This document shows, one piece after another, positions 8,017 through 15,786 of a stretch of DNA of 20,915 nucleotides; position 1 is the stretch's first letter; every line of letters starts with the position of its first letter. The notes below the pieces were generated by a model. It searched no databases. It was not told the origin of the DNA and saw only the letters and a list, made by a program, of their open reading frames with translations. Source of the stretch: an uncultured Mollicutes bacterium (GTDB lineage Bacteria; Bacillota_I; Bacilli_A; Acholeplasmatales; Anaeroplasmataceae); contig CALCWU010000005.1 in NCBI GenBank assembly GCA_937905855.1, forward strand, positions 1 through 20,915. Reading direction: 5' to 3'. Position numbers and translations under genes: made by a program.

Positions 8017-8214
8017 TTATCCACAAAAAATGTGGACAACTTTTACATTTAAAATAGTTATCCCCAGTAAATTGTGGATAAAATAGGCTAAAATTGTAGA
8101 AAATACGCCAAAATATTAACTTATCCACATTTCCACAATGTGCAAAATCAGTGGATAAGTTATCCACAATTATAAAAAAAATACTCACAAAAAAATATTT
8201 TCTTTTGTGGATAA
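8017..8214. other. oriC, upstream DnaA-box cluster
   Basis: Within 200 bases there are five perfect DnaA boxes: plus orientation (TTATCCACA) at 8017-8025, 8121-8129 and 8160-8168, minus orientation at 8073-8081 and 8206-8214. Single-mismatch copies lie at 8031-8039, 8058-8066 and 8150-8158. Most are arranged as facing pairs, the tightest being 8150-8168, a near-perfect palindrome. Together with the boxes in the dnaA-dnaN gap this makes a bipartite origin. The AT-rich stretch 7910-8012 between the cluster and dnaA holds the dnaA promoter. Identification as oriC is firm from box density and the dnaA/dnaN/rpmH context. Confidence 0.92.
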
Positions 8215-8252
8215 GAGGTCAAAAATGTGCTTTATTTGTCGAGCGAAATGTT

Positions 8253-8282
8253 TTGACCTTGTTTTTTTATAAATGATATAAT
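8253..8282 (+). promoter_or_regulatory. Promoter of the hybrid histidine kinase gene
   Basis: TTGACC (8253-8258) and TATAAT (8277-8282) are 18 bases apart, with TG one base before the -10. Transcription should start at about 8289, where the Shine-Dalgarno GGGGTGA (8289-8295) begins, so the leader is only about 11 bases. The last DnaA box ends 38 bases upstream of the -35. Confidence 0.75.
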
Positions 8283-8299
8283 TAAGTTGGGGTGAGATT

Positions 8300-10816
8300 A
8301 TGTCGAAGGAAATAAAAAAAATTAAGGAATATGATGCCTTGCCTAATGCTATTGCCTTATATAATGAGGAAAACGAATTGATATATGCAAATGAAAGCTT
8401 TAACAAGCTTTTTGATAAGCAAAAGACTTTTGTTTATGATGAATTAAAAAAATATAAAGACAATAAAATTACTAATTCAATAAATTTGAATTTTTTTTCT
8501 TATGATTCTAAAACAATAGGGTGTGTGTATAATAATTATTACAATTATGATTTGGATGTCGATTATACTATTGCTGATTATGTTATGACTGTTGTGTTAA
8601 ATTTAACTAAGAATGAGGTTGCCTCAGATATGCCAAGCTATAATGATAAGTCCTTCTTAGAATATATTGGCTGTAAAAAGGGTGATAGTATAGACAAATT
8701 CTTTTCTTTGTTTTATGAAAAATATATGTTAGATGCAAAATATAGGAATTTGTCTAGAGAAAAGCTATTAAAAATGTATGAAGAGAACAACTTTTTCTAT
8801 GAGTTAGAATTTAAAACAAAAACTTATCAATATATGAATGCTTCACTTTTTATTTCCTTAGATTCTAAAACTAAGGAGGTTATAGCAAGCTTTGCTTTAA
8901 ACGATATAACAAACTATAAAAGAAAAATAATAAAGATTCACGAGGAAAGGGATAATTTATTAAAAACTATAGCTTATAGCTTTGCTTTTATAGGAAATCT
9001 CAATTTAAGAAATGGGAGTATTTCTTATTTAGTTAATAATGATCAGGAAATAAAAAAATTCAAAAAATATAATGATTTTTTAGATAATTTAAAGGAAATA
9101 ATTTATTATTACGATAAAAACAAATTAAAAAAGTTTCTGAGTATAAAAAATATTATAAAAAACAATAGAAAAATATCATTTTCAGTTCATCATATTTATA
9201 ATGACGAATATAGATTAATGGAATATAATGTTTTACCAGTTTTAAATACAAAGAATTATGCATTAATTTGTTATAAAGATATAACAAACGAATTTGAAAG
9301 TAACAATATTATAACTAAATTATCTAATAAATATGAAGTATCATTAATAATCGATTTAATTCACAACAGATATCATTCTTTATCAAAGAATACTTTGGAT
9401 AATTTAAGCTTTGATGATTATATTAATGAAATGATCATAAAAAATTGTTATATGGATACAAATATTGTTAAAGAATTTTTTAAAATTGAAAATATAAAGC
9501 AAAACTTAAAGACAAAACAGTCAGTTAGTATTAAATTCAGATTAAAAACTAATAAATTAATTAAATGGTATCAAGCATTTATTATATTGAATAATAAGAT
9601 TGGAAATAAAATTATTAGTGCTATTCTTTTAATTACGGATATTAATGAAAATTTTATTTGTGAGGAAAATGATAAGAAAATATTAAATGACGCTGTAACT
9701 AGTGCAAGTAATGCATCACAGGCCAAAACAGTTTTTTTATCAAGGATGTCTCATGATTTAAGAACGCCTTTAAATGCAATTACAGGAATAACCGATTTAA
9801 TGCTAATGAAGGATTATCTTCATAAAGAGGAAAAGGACAACTTAAAAATTATAAGGGAAGCATCTAAGCATTTATTAAAGCTGATAAATGAAATGCTTGA
9901 CTTATCAAGAATTGAAAATGGTAAATTGAATTTAGAATCTGAAAATGTAATTTTAACCGACGTATTAACTGAAATAGTAGGTATAGCTCAAAGCTTATCT
10001 TTAAAACAAAATATTAAATTTGAATATGATTTTGTAAATATAAAACAAAATTATATTAAAACTGATTCAAAAAGATTAAAACAAGTTTTAATTAATATTA
10101 TATCTAATGCTATCAAATATAATAAACCAAATGGAAATGTACTTTTTAGAGTGATTGGTGAAGATAATATAATCCATGATGAAACAAAGGTTATTTTTAT
10201 CATTGAAGATAGTGGAATTGGAATGACAAATGAATTTTTAAATAACATATTTGAACCGTTTAATAGAGAAAATGAAGAAATGGAGGGTACAGGAATAGGA
10301 TTAACTATTACTAAATCCTTGGTAGATTTATTAGGTGGAGAAATAAAAATTTCTAGTATAATAAATGAAGGAACAAAAGTAACAATTTCCTTTAGCTTTA
10401 AAATAAACAGTGAAGTAATCGAAGCAAAAGAATCTAAGATAGATGAAAATACTAGCTTAATTGGTAAAAAAATACTTCTTGTCGAGGATAATTTAATTAA
10501 TATGGAAATCGCTACACAAATTATATCTAATACAGGAGCTAGTGTTGATAATGCCTATGATGGCGATGAGGCCATAAGTCTTTTTAATACAAATAGCTAT
10601 GATTTAATATTTATGGATATTCAAATGCCTAAAAAAAATGGCTACGAGGCAACTAAAATAATAAGACAAACAAATCAAGAAATTCCGATAATCGGTATGA
10701 GTGCGAATGCCTTTTGTGATGATATTCTTAAAGGCAAGGCTTGTGGAATGACTAATTATTTGTCAAAGCCAGTTGAGGCTAAAAAAATTATTGAAGCGAT
10801 TATAAAATATACGTAA
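8300..10816 (+). CDS. Cytoplasmic hybrid histidine kinase with receiver domain
   Basis: The 838-aa product has no membrane segment or signal peptide. Residues 1 to about 460 look like successive PAS-type sensor units; the first contains NAIALYNEENELIYANESF, a typical PAS core. A HisKA domain follows with phosphoacceptor His485 in FLSRMSHDLRTPLNA, then a HATPase domain with N box NIISNAIKYN (Asn603), G1 DSGIGM (Asp637) and G2 GTGIGL (663-668). A receiver domain completes it: acidic pair in LLVEDN, phosphoacceptor Asp773 in LIFMDIQMP, and switch Lys in LSKPVE. No HPt or DNA-binding output domain is present and no response regulator adjoins, so phosphate must pass to a partner elsewhere or the receiver controls the kinase itself. 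Start ATG 8300 has GGGGTGA four bases upstream. The signal is unknown. Confidence 0.92.
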   Translation: MSKEIKKIKEYDALPNAIALYNEENELIYANESFNKLFDKQKTFVYDELKKYKDNKITNSINLNFFSYDSKTIGCVYNNYYNYDLDVDYTIADYVMTVVLNLTKNEVASDMPSYNDKSFLEYIGCKKGDSIDKFFSLFYEKYMLDAKYRNLSREKLLKMYEENNFFYELEFKTKTYQYMNASLFISLDSKTKEVIASFALNDITNYKRKIIKIHEERDNLLKTIAYSFAFIGNLNLRNGSISYLVNNDQEIKKFKKYNDFLDNLKEIIYYYDKNKLKKFLSIKNIIKNNRKISFSVHHIYNDEYRLMEYNVLPVLNTKNYALICYKDITNEFESNNIITKLSNKYEVSLIIDLIHNRYHSLSKNTLDNLSFDDYINEMIIKNCYMDTNIVKEFFKIENIKQNLKTKQSVSIKFRLKTNKLIKWYQAFIILNNKIGNKIISAILLITDINENFICEENDKKILNDAVTSASNASQAKTVFLSRMSHDLRTPLNAITGITDLMLMKDYLHKEEKDNLKIIREASKHLLKLINEMLDLSRIENGKLNLESENVILTDVLTEIVGIAQSLSLKQNIKFEYDFVNIKQNYIKTDSKRLKQVLINIISNAIKYNKPNGNVLFRVIGEDNIIHDETKVIFIIEDSGIGMTNEFLNNIFEPFNRENEEMEGTGIGLTITKSLVDLLGGEIKISSIINEGTKVTISFSFKINSEVIEAKESKIDENTSLIGKKILLVEDNLINMEIATQIISNTGASVDNAYDGDEAISLFNTNSYDLIFMDIQMPKKNGYEATKIIRQTNQEIPIIGMSANAFCDDILKGKACGMTNYLSKPVEAKKIIEAIIKYT

Positions 10817-10839
10817 GAAAAATATTTTTATAGAAAAAA

Positions 10840-10868
10840 TTGACTTTAACCAAATAAAAGATTATAAT
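10840..10868 (+). promoter_or_regulatory. Strong promoter of the membrane McrB-like / DUF2357 operon
   Basis: TTGACT (10840-10845) and a perfect TATAAT (10863-10868) are 17 bases apart. The predicted leader is about 22 bases and ends in GAGG five bases before ATG 10897. No terminator separates it from the kinase gene, so some read-through is also likely. Confidence 0.8.
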
Positions 10869-10896
10869 TTAATTAATTAAATTAAATGAGGTTAAT

Positions 10897-13590
10897 ATGA
10901 TAAATAAATTAAAAACAAAAGGAAAGTATTTTTTTATTGTTTATCAAGCAATATTCTTATTCTTTTTCTTAATAATAATGCTTTGTAAATTAAAACCAAA
11001 TGAATATCTTTCGATAGAACCAAAAAAATATAATATATTTCAGTACGCAAGTATTTATTACAATATTGATTATGCTCCACCCCTTCTTTTTGGGTTAGTT
11101 ATATTGTATTTTATTAGTTTTTTTTTAGGAATTATTACCTTGACACTTACATTCAAAAAAAGGTACAAGCTCTTATATGTATTAACAATTTTAAATTTGT
11201 TAATAGCATTTTATTTGATAGGAATTAATATGGCCTATCATATAATTAAAGGCTTTTGTATTTTTTTAGCAATTATTTCTATAATTTTAGGAATACTGTG
11301 CTTTTTGTTGGCAGTTTATCATGATAAGATTTTAAATGAGGTAATAAATATGGAAGATAAAAAAATAACCAAAAATAAAAAAATTGAACTATTGTTACAA
11401 ATAATAAGTGTTGTTATAACATTATTAGTTTTCTTTATTCCTGTTGTTAAGGTTAAAGGTGATAATTTAATAATTTCTAGCTGTTTTTTTGTTAAAGATA
11501 ATAAAATAATGCTATATTCATTATTTATAATTATGTTTATATTATTTTTAATAAACCTATTAAATACTCTTTCAGCAAATATGTTTATATTTTCGGATAA
11601 GAAAAAATATTATCCTAAATCTAAAAATGCTATATATGGATCATTATTATTAACAATTATATTCTTTTTTATAGGCTATGGTATAACATTTTATAATAAT
11701 GTTAAAAAAATTGAAACAACCACAGCAAGCTTTATCCCTTTATTGTTAATGATTATTGTTGTTGTAATTAATTCATTTGTAATAGGTGCAAGTAGAGCTA
11801 TGCCAGATAATAATGAAGAAAAGAAGTCATATTATCGAGTATGGGAGCTTCTATTTATTGTTTTATTAACAGCTATAACATTTTCATCATTATTATTTAA
11901 TATTGTTGATATTGAAATGAATTATGTAGGAAATAAAACAACTCTTCTTTTAAAGGGCAAAGATTTCATTTTTAATTATAAGGAATTAAGTGGTAGTTAT
12001 TTAGTTGTTTCGTTTATATTCTTTTGTGTTTTAGCAATTTCAGCTTCATTGTTTATTTACACGTTTGTTTGCTTTTTGGCTAAATTTGAAGACTACGATC
12101 GTATAGTAAAAATAACAGCTTACGTAAATGTTTTGTTATGCTTTTTAATAGGTATTTTTGGAGTTTATTATCAAATAACTCAAAAAATTAATGAACAAAC
12201 TATTCAAGATTTAATTAACAATCTTGGAAAAAAATATGGAATAACTGTTGTAGGATCCTACACAGCCACTGTAAAAAGCCAGTCAATTTTTGTTTTTATC
12301 ATGAGCTTTGTAGTTATAATTATTATGACTATTGTTGGAACTATTCACAATCAAAAAAAGATATTTGGTCTTGTTGAGGCTATGCCAGATAAAGATGAAA
12401 AAGAAACTAAGGAAGAGCCAAAGCCTATTCCAAATGTAGTAGAAAATGCTGAGCCTATTAAGCAAGAAGAAAAGGTATTAGATTTTGATGCTTGCCCAGC
12501 TTTAACAGAAATAGATAATAATAAACCTAGATATGATGCTGATTTAATTCAAAGAGAAAATGAGATATATATTAATCCAACATTACCTGATGTTGTGGAA
12601 TTTATTGTAAATTATGCTAAAAATTCTCGTCTTCATTTATCTTATTCAAGAGAGGATATTGCCACCTTTGTTGCAGGCCTTGGAGCCTCAAGGCTGGCTA
12701 TTCTTCAAGGAATGAGTGGAACAGGTAAAACAAGCCTTCCTAAAATTTTTATGGAAGCTATTATGGGAAACTGTGAAATAGTTGAGGTCGAATCATCATG
12801 GCGTGATAAAAACGAATTATTAGGCTATTACAATGAGTTTAGTAAAACCTATACACCTAAAAAATTTACTCAATGTCTTTATAAGGCAGCATTAAACAAG
12901 GATATTCCTACCTTTATAGTATTAGATGAAATGAACCTAAGTAGAATTGAATATTATTTTTCTGATTTTCTATCCTTAATGGAAAATGAAGAGGATAAAA
13001 GAAAAATTAAACTTTTAAATGTAGGATTATTTAAAACAATTAATGGTCAAAAGGTTGAATATTTAGCTTTGGAAAATGGTCATACATTAAAAATACCTAA
13101 AAATGTTTGGTTTATTGGAACTGCAAACAAAGATGAAAGTACCTTTGAAATTAGTGATAAGGTATATGATAGAGCTCAAACAATGAATTTTAATAAACGT
13201 GCACCTAAAATTCATAACTATTCTGAGCCTATGTTACCTAAATTTATTAATTATGATACCTTAGCTGATTTATTAAATGAAGCAAAAAATGGTGATTTCG
13301 ATGCTGATGGAAACCAAATAATTTCTAATGTTGAACAACTTCTTAGCAAATACAATATTTCATTTGGAAACAGAATTTTAAAGCAAATTGAAGACTTCGT
13401 AAATATCTATTGTGCTTGTTTTAACAACAAGGATGTATTAAATAGTGCTATTGAAAAAATAATGCTAAGTAAGGTGGTAAGCAAGCTTGAATATAAAAAT
13501 GTTGATGATAAGGAGGAGTTAGCCTCTTCCTTTGATGAAATCGGCTTATTTATGTGTAGTGCCTTTATTCGTAAATTAAATGAGGATTAA
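10897..13590 (+). CDS. Polytopic membrane protein fused to an McrB-like AAA+ ATPase
   Basis: This 897-aa protein has about twelve hydrophobic helices (near 11-31, 62-86, 92-113, 119-141, 162-184, 205-226, 244-266, 279-297, 315-337, 367-395, 403-425, 462-484), an acidic/proline linker (497-545) and a cytoplasmic AAA+ domain. The latter has Walker A GMSGTGKTS (Lys611), Walker B LDEMNLSRIEYYFSDFL (Asp677, Glu678) and sensor GTANKDEST (741-749), the pattern of the McrB/AAA_5 group. The membrane part appears to be one four-helix unit three times: each ends in a hydrophilic M-x-D motif (MEDKK 152, MPDNNEEKK 302, MPDKDEKE 496). McrB proteins are motor NTPases that drive an McrC-type partner, here the next gene, 2 bases downstream. 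Most McrB proteins are soluble, so membrane fusion is odd. I cannot name a function; defence, envelope stress or membrane remodelling are guesses. Confidence 0.85.
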   Translation: MINKLKTKGKYFFIVYQAIFLFFFLIIMLCKLKPNEYLSIEPKKYNIFQYASIYYNIDYAPPLLFGLVILYFISFFLGIITLTLTFKKRYKLLYVLTILNLLIAFYLIGINMAYHIIKGFCIFLAIISIILGILCFLLAVYHDKILNEVINMEDKKITKNKKIELLLQIISVVITLLVFFIPVVKVKGDNLIISSCFFVKDNKIMLYSLFIIMFILFLINLLNTLSANMFIFSDKKKYYPKSKNAIYGSLLLTIIFFFIGYGITFYNNVKKIETTTASFIPLLLMIIVVVINSFVIGASRAMPDNNEEKKSYYRVWELLFIVLLTAITFSSLLFNIVDIEMNYVGNKTTLLLKGKDFIFNYKELSGSYLVVSFIFFCVLAISASLFIYTFVCFLAKFEDYDRIVKITAYVNVLLCFLIGIFGVYYQITQKINEQTIQDLINNLGKKYGITVVGSYTATVKSQSIFVFIMSFVVIIIMTIVGTIHNQKKIFGLVEAMPDKDEKETKEEPKPIPNVVENAEPIKQEEKVLDFDACPALTEIDNNKPRYDADLIQRENEIYINPTLPDVVEFIVNYAKNSRLHLSYSREDIATFVAGLGASRLAILQGMSGTGKTSLPKIFMEAIMGNCEIVEVESSWRDKNELLGYYNEFSKTYTPKKFTQCLYKAALNKDIPTFIVLDEMNLSRIEYYFSDFLSLMENEEDKRKIKLLNVGLFKTINGQKVEYLALENGHTLKIPKNVWFIGTANKDESTFEISDKVYDRAQTMNFNKRAPKIHNYSEPMLPKFINYDTLADLLNEAKNGDFDADGNQIISNVEQLLSKYNISFGNRILKQIEDFVNIYCACFNNKDVLNSAIEKIMLSKVVSKLEYKNVDDKEELASSFDEIGLFMCSAFIRKLNED

Positions 13591-13592
13591 TT

Positions 13593-15128
13593 ATGAATAA
13601 AAAGGAAAATGATATCAAAGTTTTATGTAATGAGTATCAAGTAATTGATAAGTTTACAAAAAATCATACTAAATTTACTTATCTACAATTTGATAATTAT
13701 TTAATAAAGGAATTAACTCTTTTTATGGTTGATCCAGATATTGATTATGACACCTTAGAAAATAAGATTGATGAAATAATAAAAAGACTTCCAGCAATTA
13801 AAAGGATTTTTGTTCATCCTCTTCTTCATTTAAAAGAAAATGAAGAGGTTTTACCAATTGAATCAGTTAGAGGAATAAATCAATCAAGTATTATTCATAT
13901 TGCTTCTCATAGCGAGCTATGGGATGATCTAACAGATGATGGAATAAAGCCTGTCAAGCTTTTAACTAAGACCTATAATGATAATTATAGTATTTATGAG
14001 AATAGAGTTTTTTGTAATACAATTGATGATATTTTAGATTTTATTAAGGCAAATAATAGATATTTAAAGGAATATATTTACTCTAATCAAACAATAGAAT
14101 TTAATATTTTGGAAAGAAAAAATCATATGAATTATTTTTTAGCCCTAGGCAAGCTTCATACAGGATATATTAGAAACTTTTCAAAATATTATGATGTAAC
14201 GAAAAGATGTATAGATAAATTAGGCTATTTAGAAAATATTATTACCTCAAGATTACATTTACCAATATATCAAAGAAACAAAAATTTTAAAGAACATTTA
14301 CCTCTTCGTAAAACGAATATCTTAGGAATGCATAAGGATTATCATCAAATTTATGTTTTACAAAAGGAAATTTTAAGTAAAAATTATCTAGTTGATGATT
14401 TTAAAATGGATATGGCAATTGATTTTGATAAGAACTATTTTGATTTTGTAAAGCTACTTACAATATTTTCAATAGGTCATTTCAATTTTTCTTGTAATGA
14501 AAATACAATAATTGATTTAAACAATCTAAATTTATTATTTAGCTTTAAGAAATGGAATCTTCACTTTTATTCTAGTCAAATAGATGATTGTGAGCTTCTT
14601 ATTATAGAGATAAGTAAGGAATTCTTATATAAAATTGTTCTAATTCCTTCTGTTTTTAAGGGTCAAAATAAGATTTACGAAAATATTAAAGAAAAAACAA
14701 GTGCTAATGAATGCCTTTTTGTTGTTCCCTATGAGGATAGTCAAGGATTGTTTGTCAGTATAAGTAATATTGAATCATTTAGAAGAATTGAACAGTTATT
14801 ATTAAGAGGAATGGTTTATTCTGATTATCGAAGAAAGGATTGTCCATTTTGCTATGGTAATTTAGAAAAAGAAGGAAATTATTTCATTTGTAGAAGCTGT
14901 CAAATGCAAATAGTTGATACATTTTGTGAAGTTAAGCAGCATGAATATAGTTATACCAAAATGTTTAATTACAAGCTTAAAAATATAAAAGTAATTGATA
15001 ATGATTGGATGTCAAAAAGAAAGAATGAATCGCAAATGTTTTATAGGAATATAACTAATATTACAGCAAATTTGGATATAATTTGTCCATGCTGTGGGGA
15101 AATTCATAATACAGAAGAAAAAAAATAA
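13593..15128 (+). CDS. DUF2357/McrC-like partner protein with zinc-ribbon cysteines
   Basis: The 511-aa product starts 2 bases after the AAA+ gene stop, with GAGG 8 bases upstream, so the two are made together. Residues about 115-150 (LLTKTYNDNYSIYENRVFCN, with Glu136-Asn137-Arg138) fit the DUF2357 signature found in McrC-like partners of McrB ATPases. A central alpha/beta region follows. The C-terminus has a zinc-ribbon pattern CPFC-x12-CRSC (Cys417, 420, 433, 436) and a final CPCC (498-501) that could form a second site. I see no D-x(n)-ExK triad of the PD-(D/E)xK nuclease normally fused to McrC proteins. The protein may therefore be an adaptor or a divergent nuclease. No signal peptide or membrane segment is visible, so it probably acts in the cytoplasm at the membrane-bound ATPase. 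Family assignment is moderate; function unknown. Confidence 0.7.
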   Translation: MNKKENDIKVLCNEYQVIDKFTKNHTKFTYLQFDNYLIKELTLFMVDPDIDYDTLENKIDEIIKRLPAIKRIFVHPLLHLKENEEVLPIESVRGINQSSIIHIASHSELWDDLTDDGIKPVKLLTKTYNDNYSIYENRVFCNTIDDILDFIKANNRYLKEYIYSNQTIEFNILERKNHMNYFLALGKLHTGYIRNFSKYYDVTKRCIDKLGYLENIITSRLHLPIYQRNKNFKEHLPLRKTNILGMHKDYHQIYVLQKEILSKNYLVDDFKMDMAIDFDKNYFDFVKLLTIFSIGHFNFSCNENTIIDLNNLNLLFSFKKWNLHFYSSQIDDCELLIIEISKEFLYKIVLIPSVFKGQNKIYENIKEKTSANECLFVVPYEDSQGLFVSISNIESFRRIEQLLLRGMVYSDYRRKDCPFCYGNLEKEGNYFICRSCQMQIVDTFCEVKQHEYSYTKMFNYKLKNIKVIDNDWMSKRKNESQMFYRNITNITANLDIICPCCGEIHNTEEKK

Positions 15129-15145
15129 GTTATGTAAAAATTCTA

Positions 15146-15174
15146 TTGACATAATATTATATTTTTGATAAAAT
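15146..15174 (+). promoter_or_regulatory. Promoter of rpmH
   Basis: A perfect TTGACA (15146-15151) and TAAAAT (15169-15174) are 17 bases apart, about 38 bases before the rpmH start. It lies just after the DUF2357 gene, with no terminator in between. Confidence 0.85.
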
Positions 15175-15212
15175 AAACAAGCATGGTTTCGTGAGAAAGG
15201 TGGTAATGCAAC

Positions 15213-15347
15213 GTGAAAAGAACATATCAACCTAATAAACGTAAAAGAAAAGTGACTCATGGCTTCCGCGTACGTATGGCTTCAAAGAGCGGACGTCAGG
15301 TAATTGCTCGTAGACGTAAAAAAGGTAGAAAACAATTAGCTGTTTAG
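15213..15347 (+). CDS. rpmH: 50S ribosomal protein L34
   Basis: The 44-aa product is the standard L34 length and composition, opening KRTYQPNKRKRKVTHGFRVR and ending in RRRKKGRKQLAV. It is a component of the large ribosomal subunit. It starts at GTG 15213 with AAAGGTGG 9 bases upstream; an ATG at 15206 is out of frame. rpmH-rnpA-yidC-jag is the classic origin-side order in Firmicutes, but here rpmH is about 7 kb from oriC. A very strong terminator-like hairpin follows, which should make rpmH mRNA far more abundant than rnpA. Confidence 0.98.
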   Translation: MKRTYQPNKRKRKVTHGFRVRMASKSGRQVIARRRKKGRKQLAV

Positions 15348-15375
15348 TTAATTTTAATAATTTTGACATAACTAG

Positions 15376-15430
15376 GACGACAAGATCAAAAAAATTATTT
15401 TTATTGTTTTTGTCGTCTTTTTGTTTTTTT
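15376..15430 (+). terminator. Strong terminator or attenuator between rpmH and rnpA
   Basis: GACGACAAGATC... (from 15376) pairs with ...TTTTTGTCGTC (to 15417) in a long stem with one G-T pair and few mismatches, followed by a T run at 15418-15430. It ends 5 bases before the rnpA start codon, so it must be partly read through. Confidence 0.85.
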
Positions 15431-15435
15431 AAAAA

Positions 15436-15786
15436 ATGAATAAAACGTATCATGTGAAAAAAAATACTGAAATTGAAGCAATTTTGAAAAACAAATGCTT
15501 CAAGAATAATAAATATTTTTCAGTCTACAAAAAAGAAAATTCAGAAACCATTCATTTTCGCTATGCGTTAAGTGTAGGAAAAAAAATTGGTAATGCCGTT
15601 ACAAGAAATAGTGTAAAAAGAAGGATAAGAGCTATTTTAGAGGAATTGCCAATTGCTAGAGAAAAAAATAATGATATTTTTATAATTGCAAAAAAAAGTA
15701 TATTAGATTTATCCTACCAACAAACAAAAGAACAATTAGAATTTCTACTAAATAAACTTAAAATTACCAAGGAGAAAAACAATTGA
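15436..15786 (+). CDS. rnpA: Ribonuclease P protein component
   Basis: The 116-aa protein is of normal length and holds the RnpA signature, seen as RYALSVGKKIGNAVTRNSVK followed by RRIRAIL, which contacts RNase P RNA and pre-tRNA leaders. Its start ATG 15436 fits the family N-terminus (MNKTYHVKKNTEI), yet no Shine-Dalgarno is visible: the five bases before it are AAAAA, preceded by the terminator T run. Translation is therefore expected to be weak or dependent on an unusual mechanism. It shares four bases (TTGA) with yidC. Confidence 0.96.
   Translation: MNKTYHVKKNTEIEAILKNKCFKNNKYFSVYKKENSETIHFRYALSVGKKIGNAVTRNSVKRRIRAILEELPIAREKNNDIFIIAKKSILDLSYQQTKEQLEFLLNKLKITKEKNN

Noticed and set aside
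7988..8406. Two minus-strand frames across oriC and the kinase start
   Set aside because: They are built from DnaA boxes and the reverse of the kinase gene; no Shine-Dalgarno or family resemblance.
15012..15453. Minus-strand frames opposite the DUF2357 gene end and rpmH
   Set aside because: They are antisense to well-identified genes and to a terminator; composition reflects low-complexity reverse reading.
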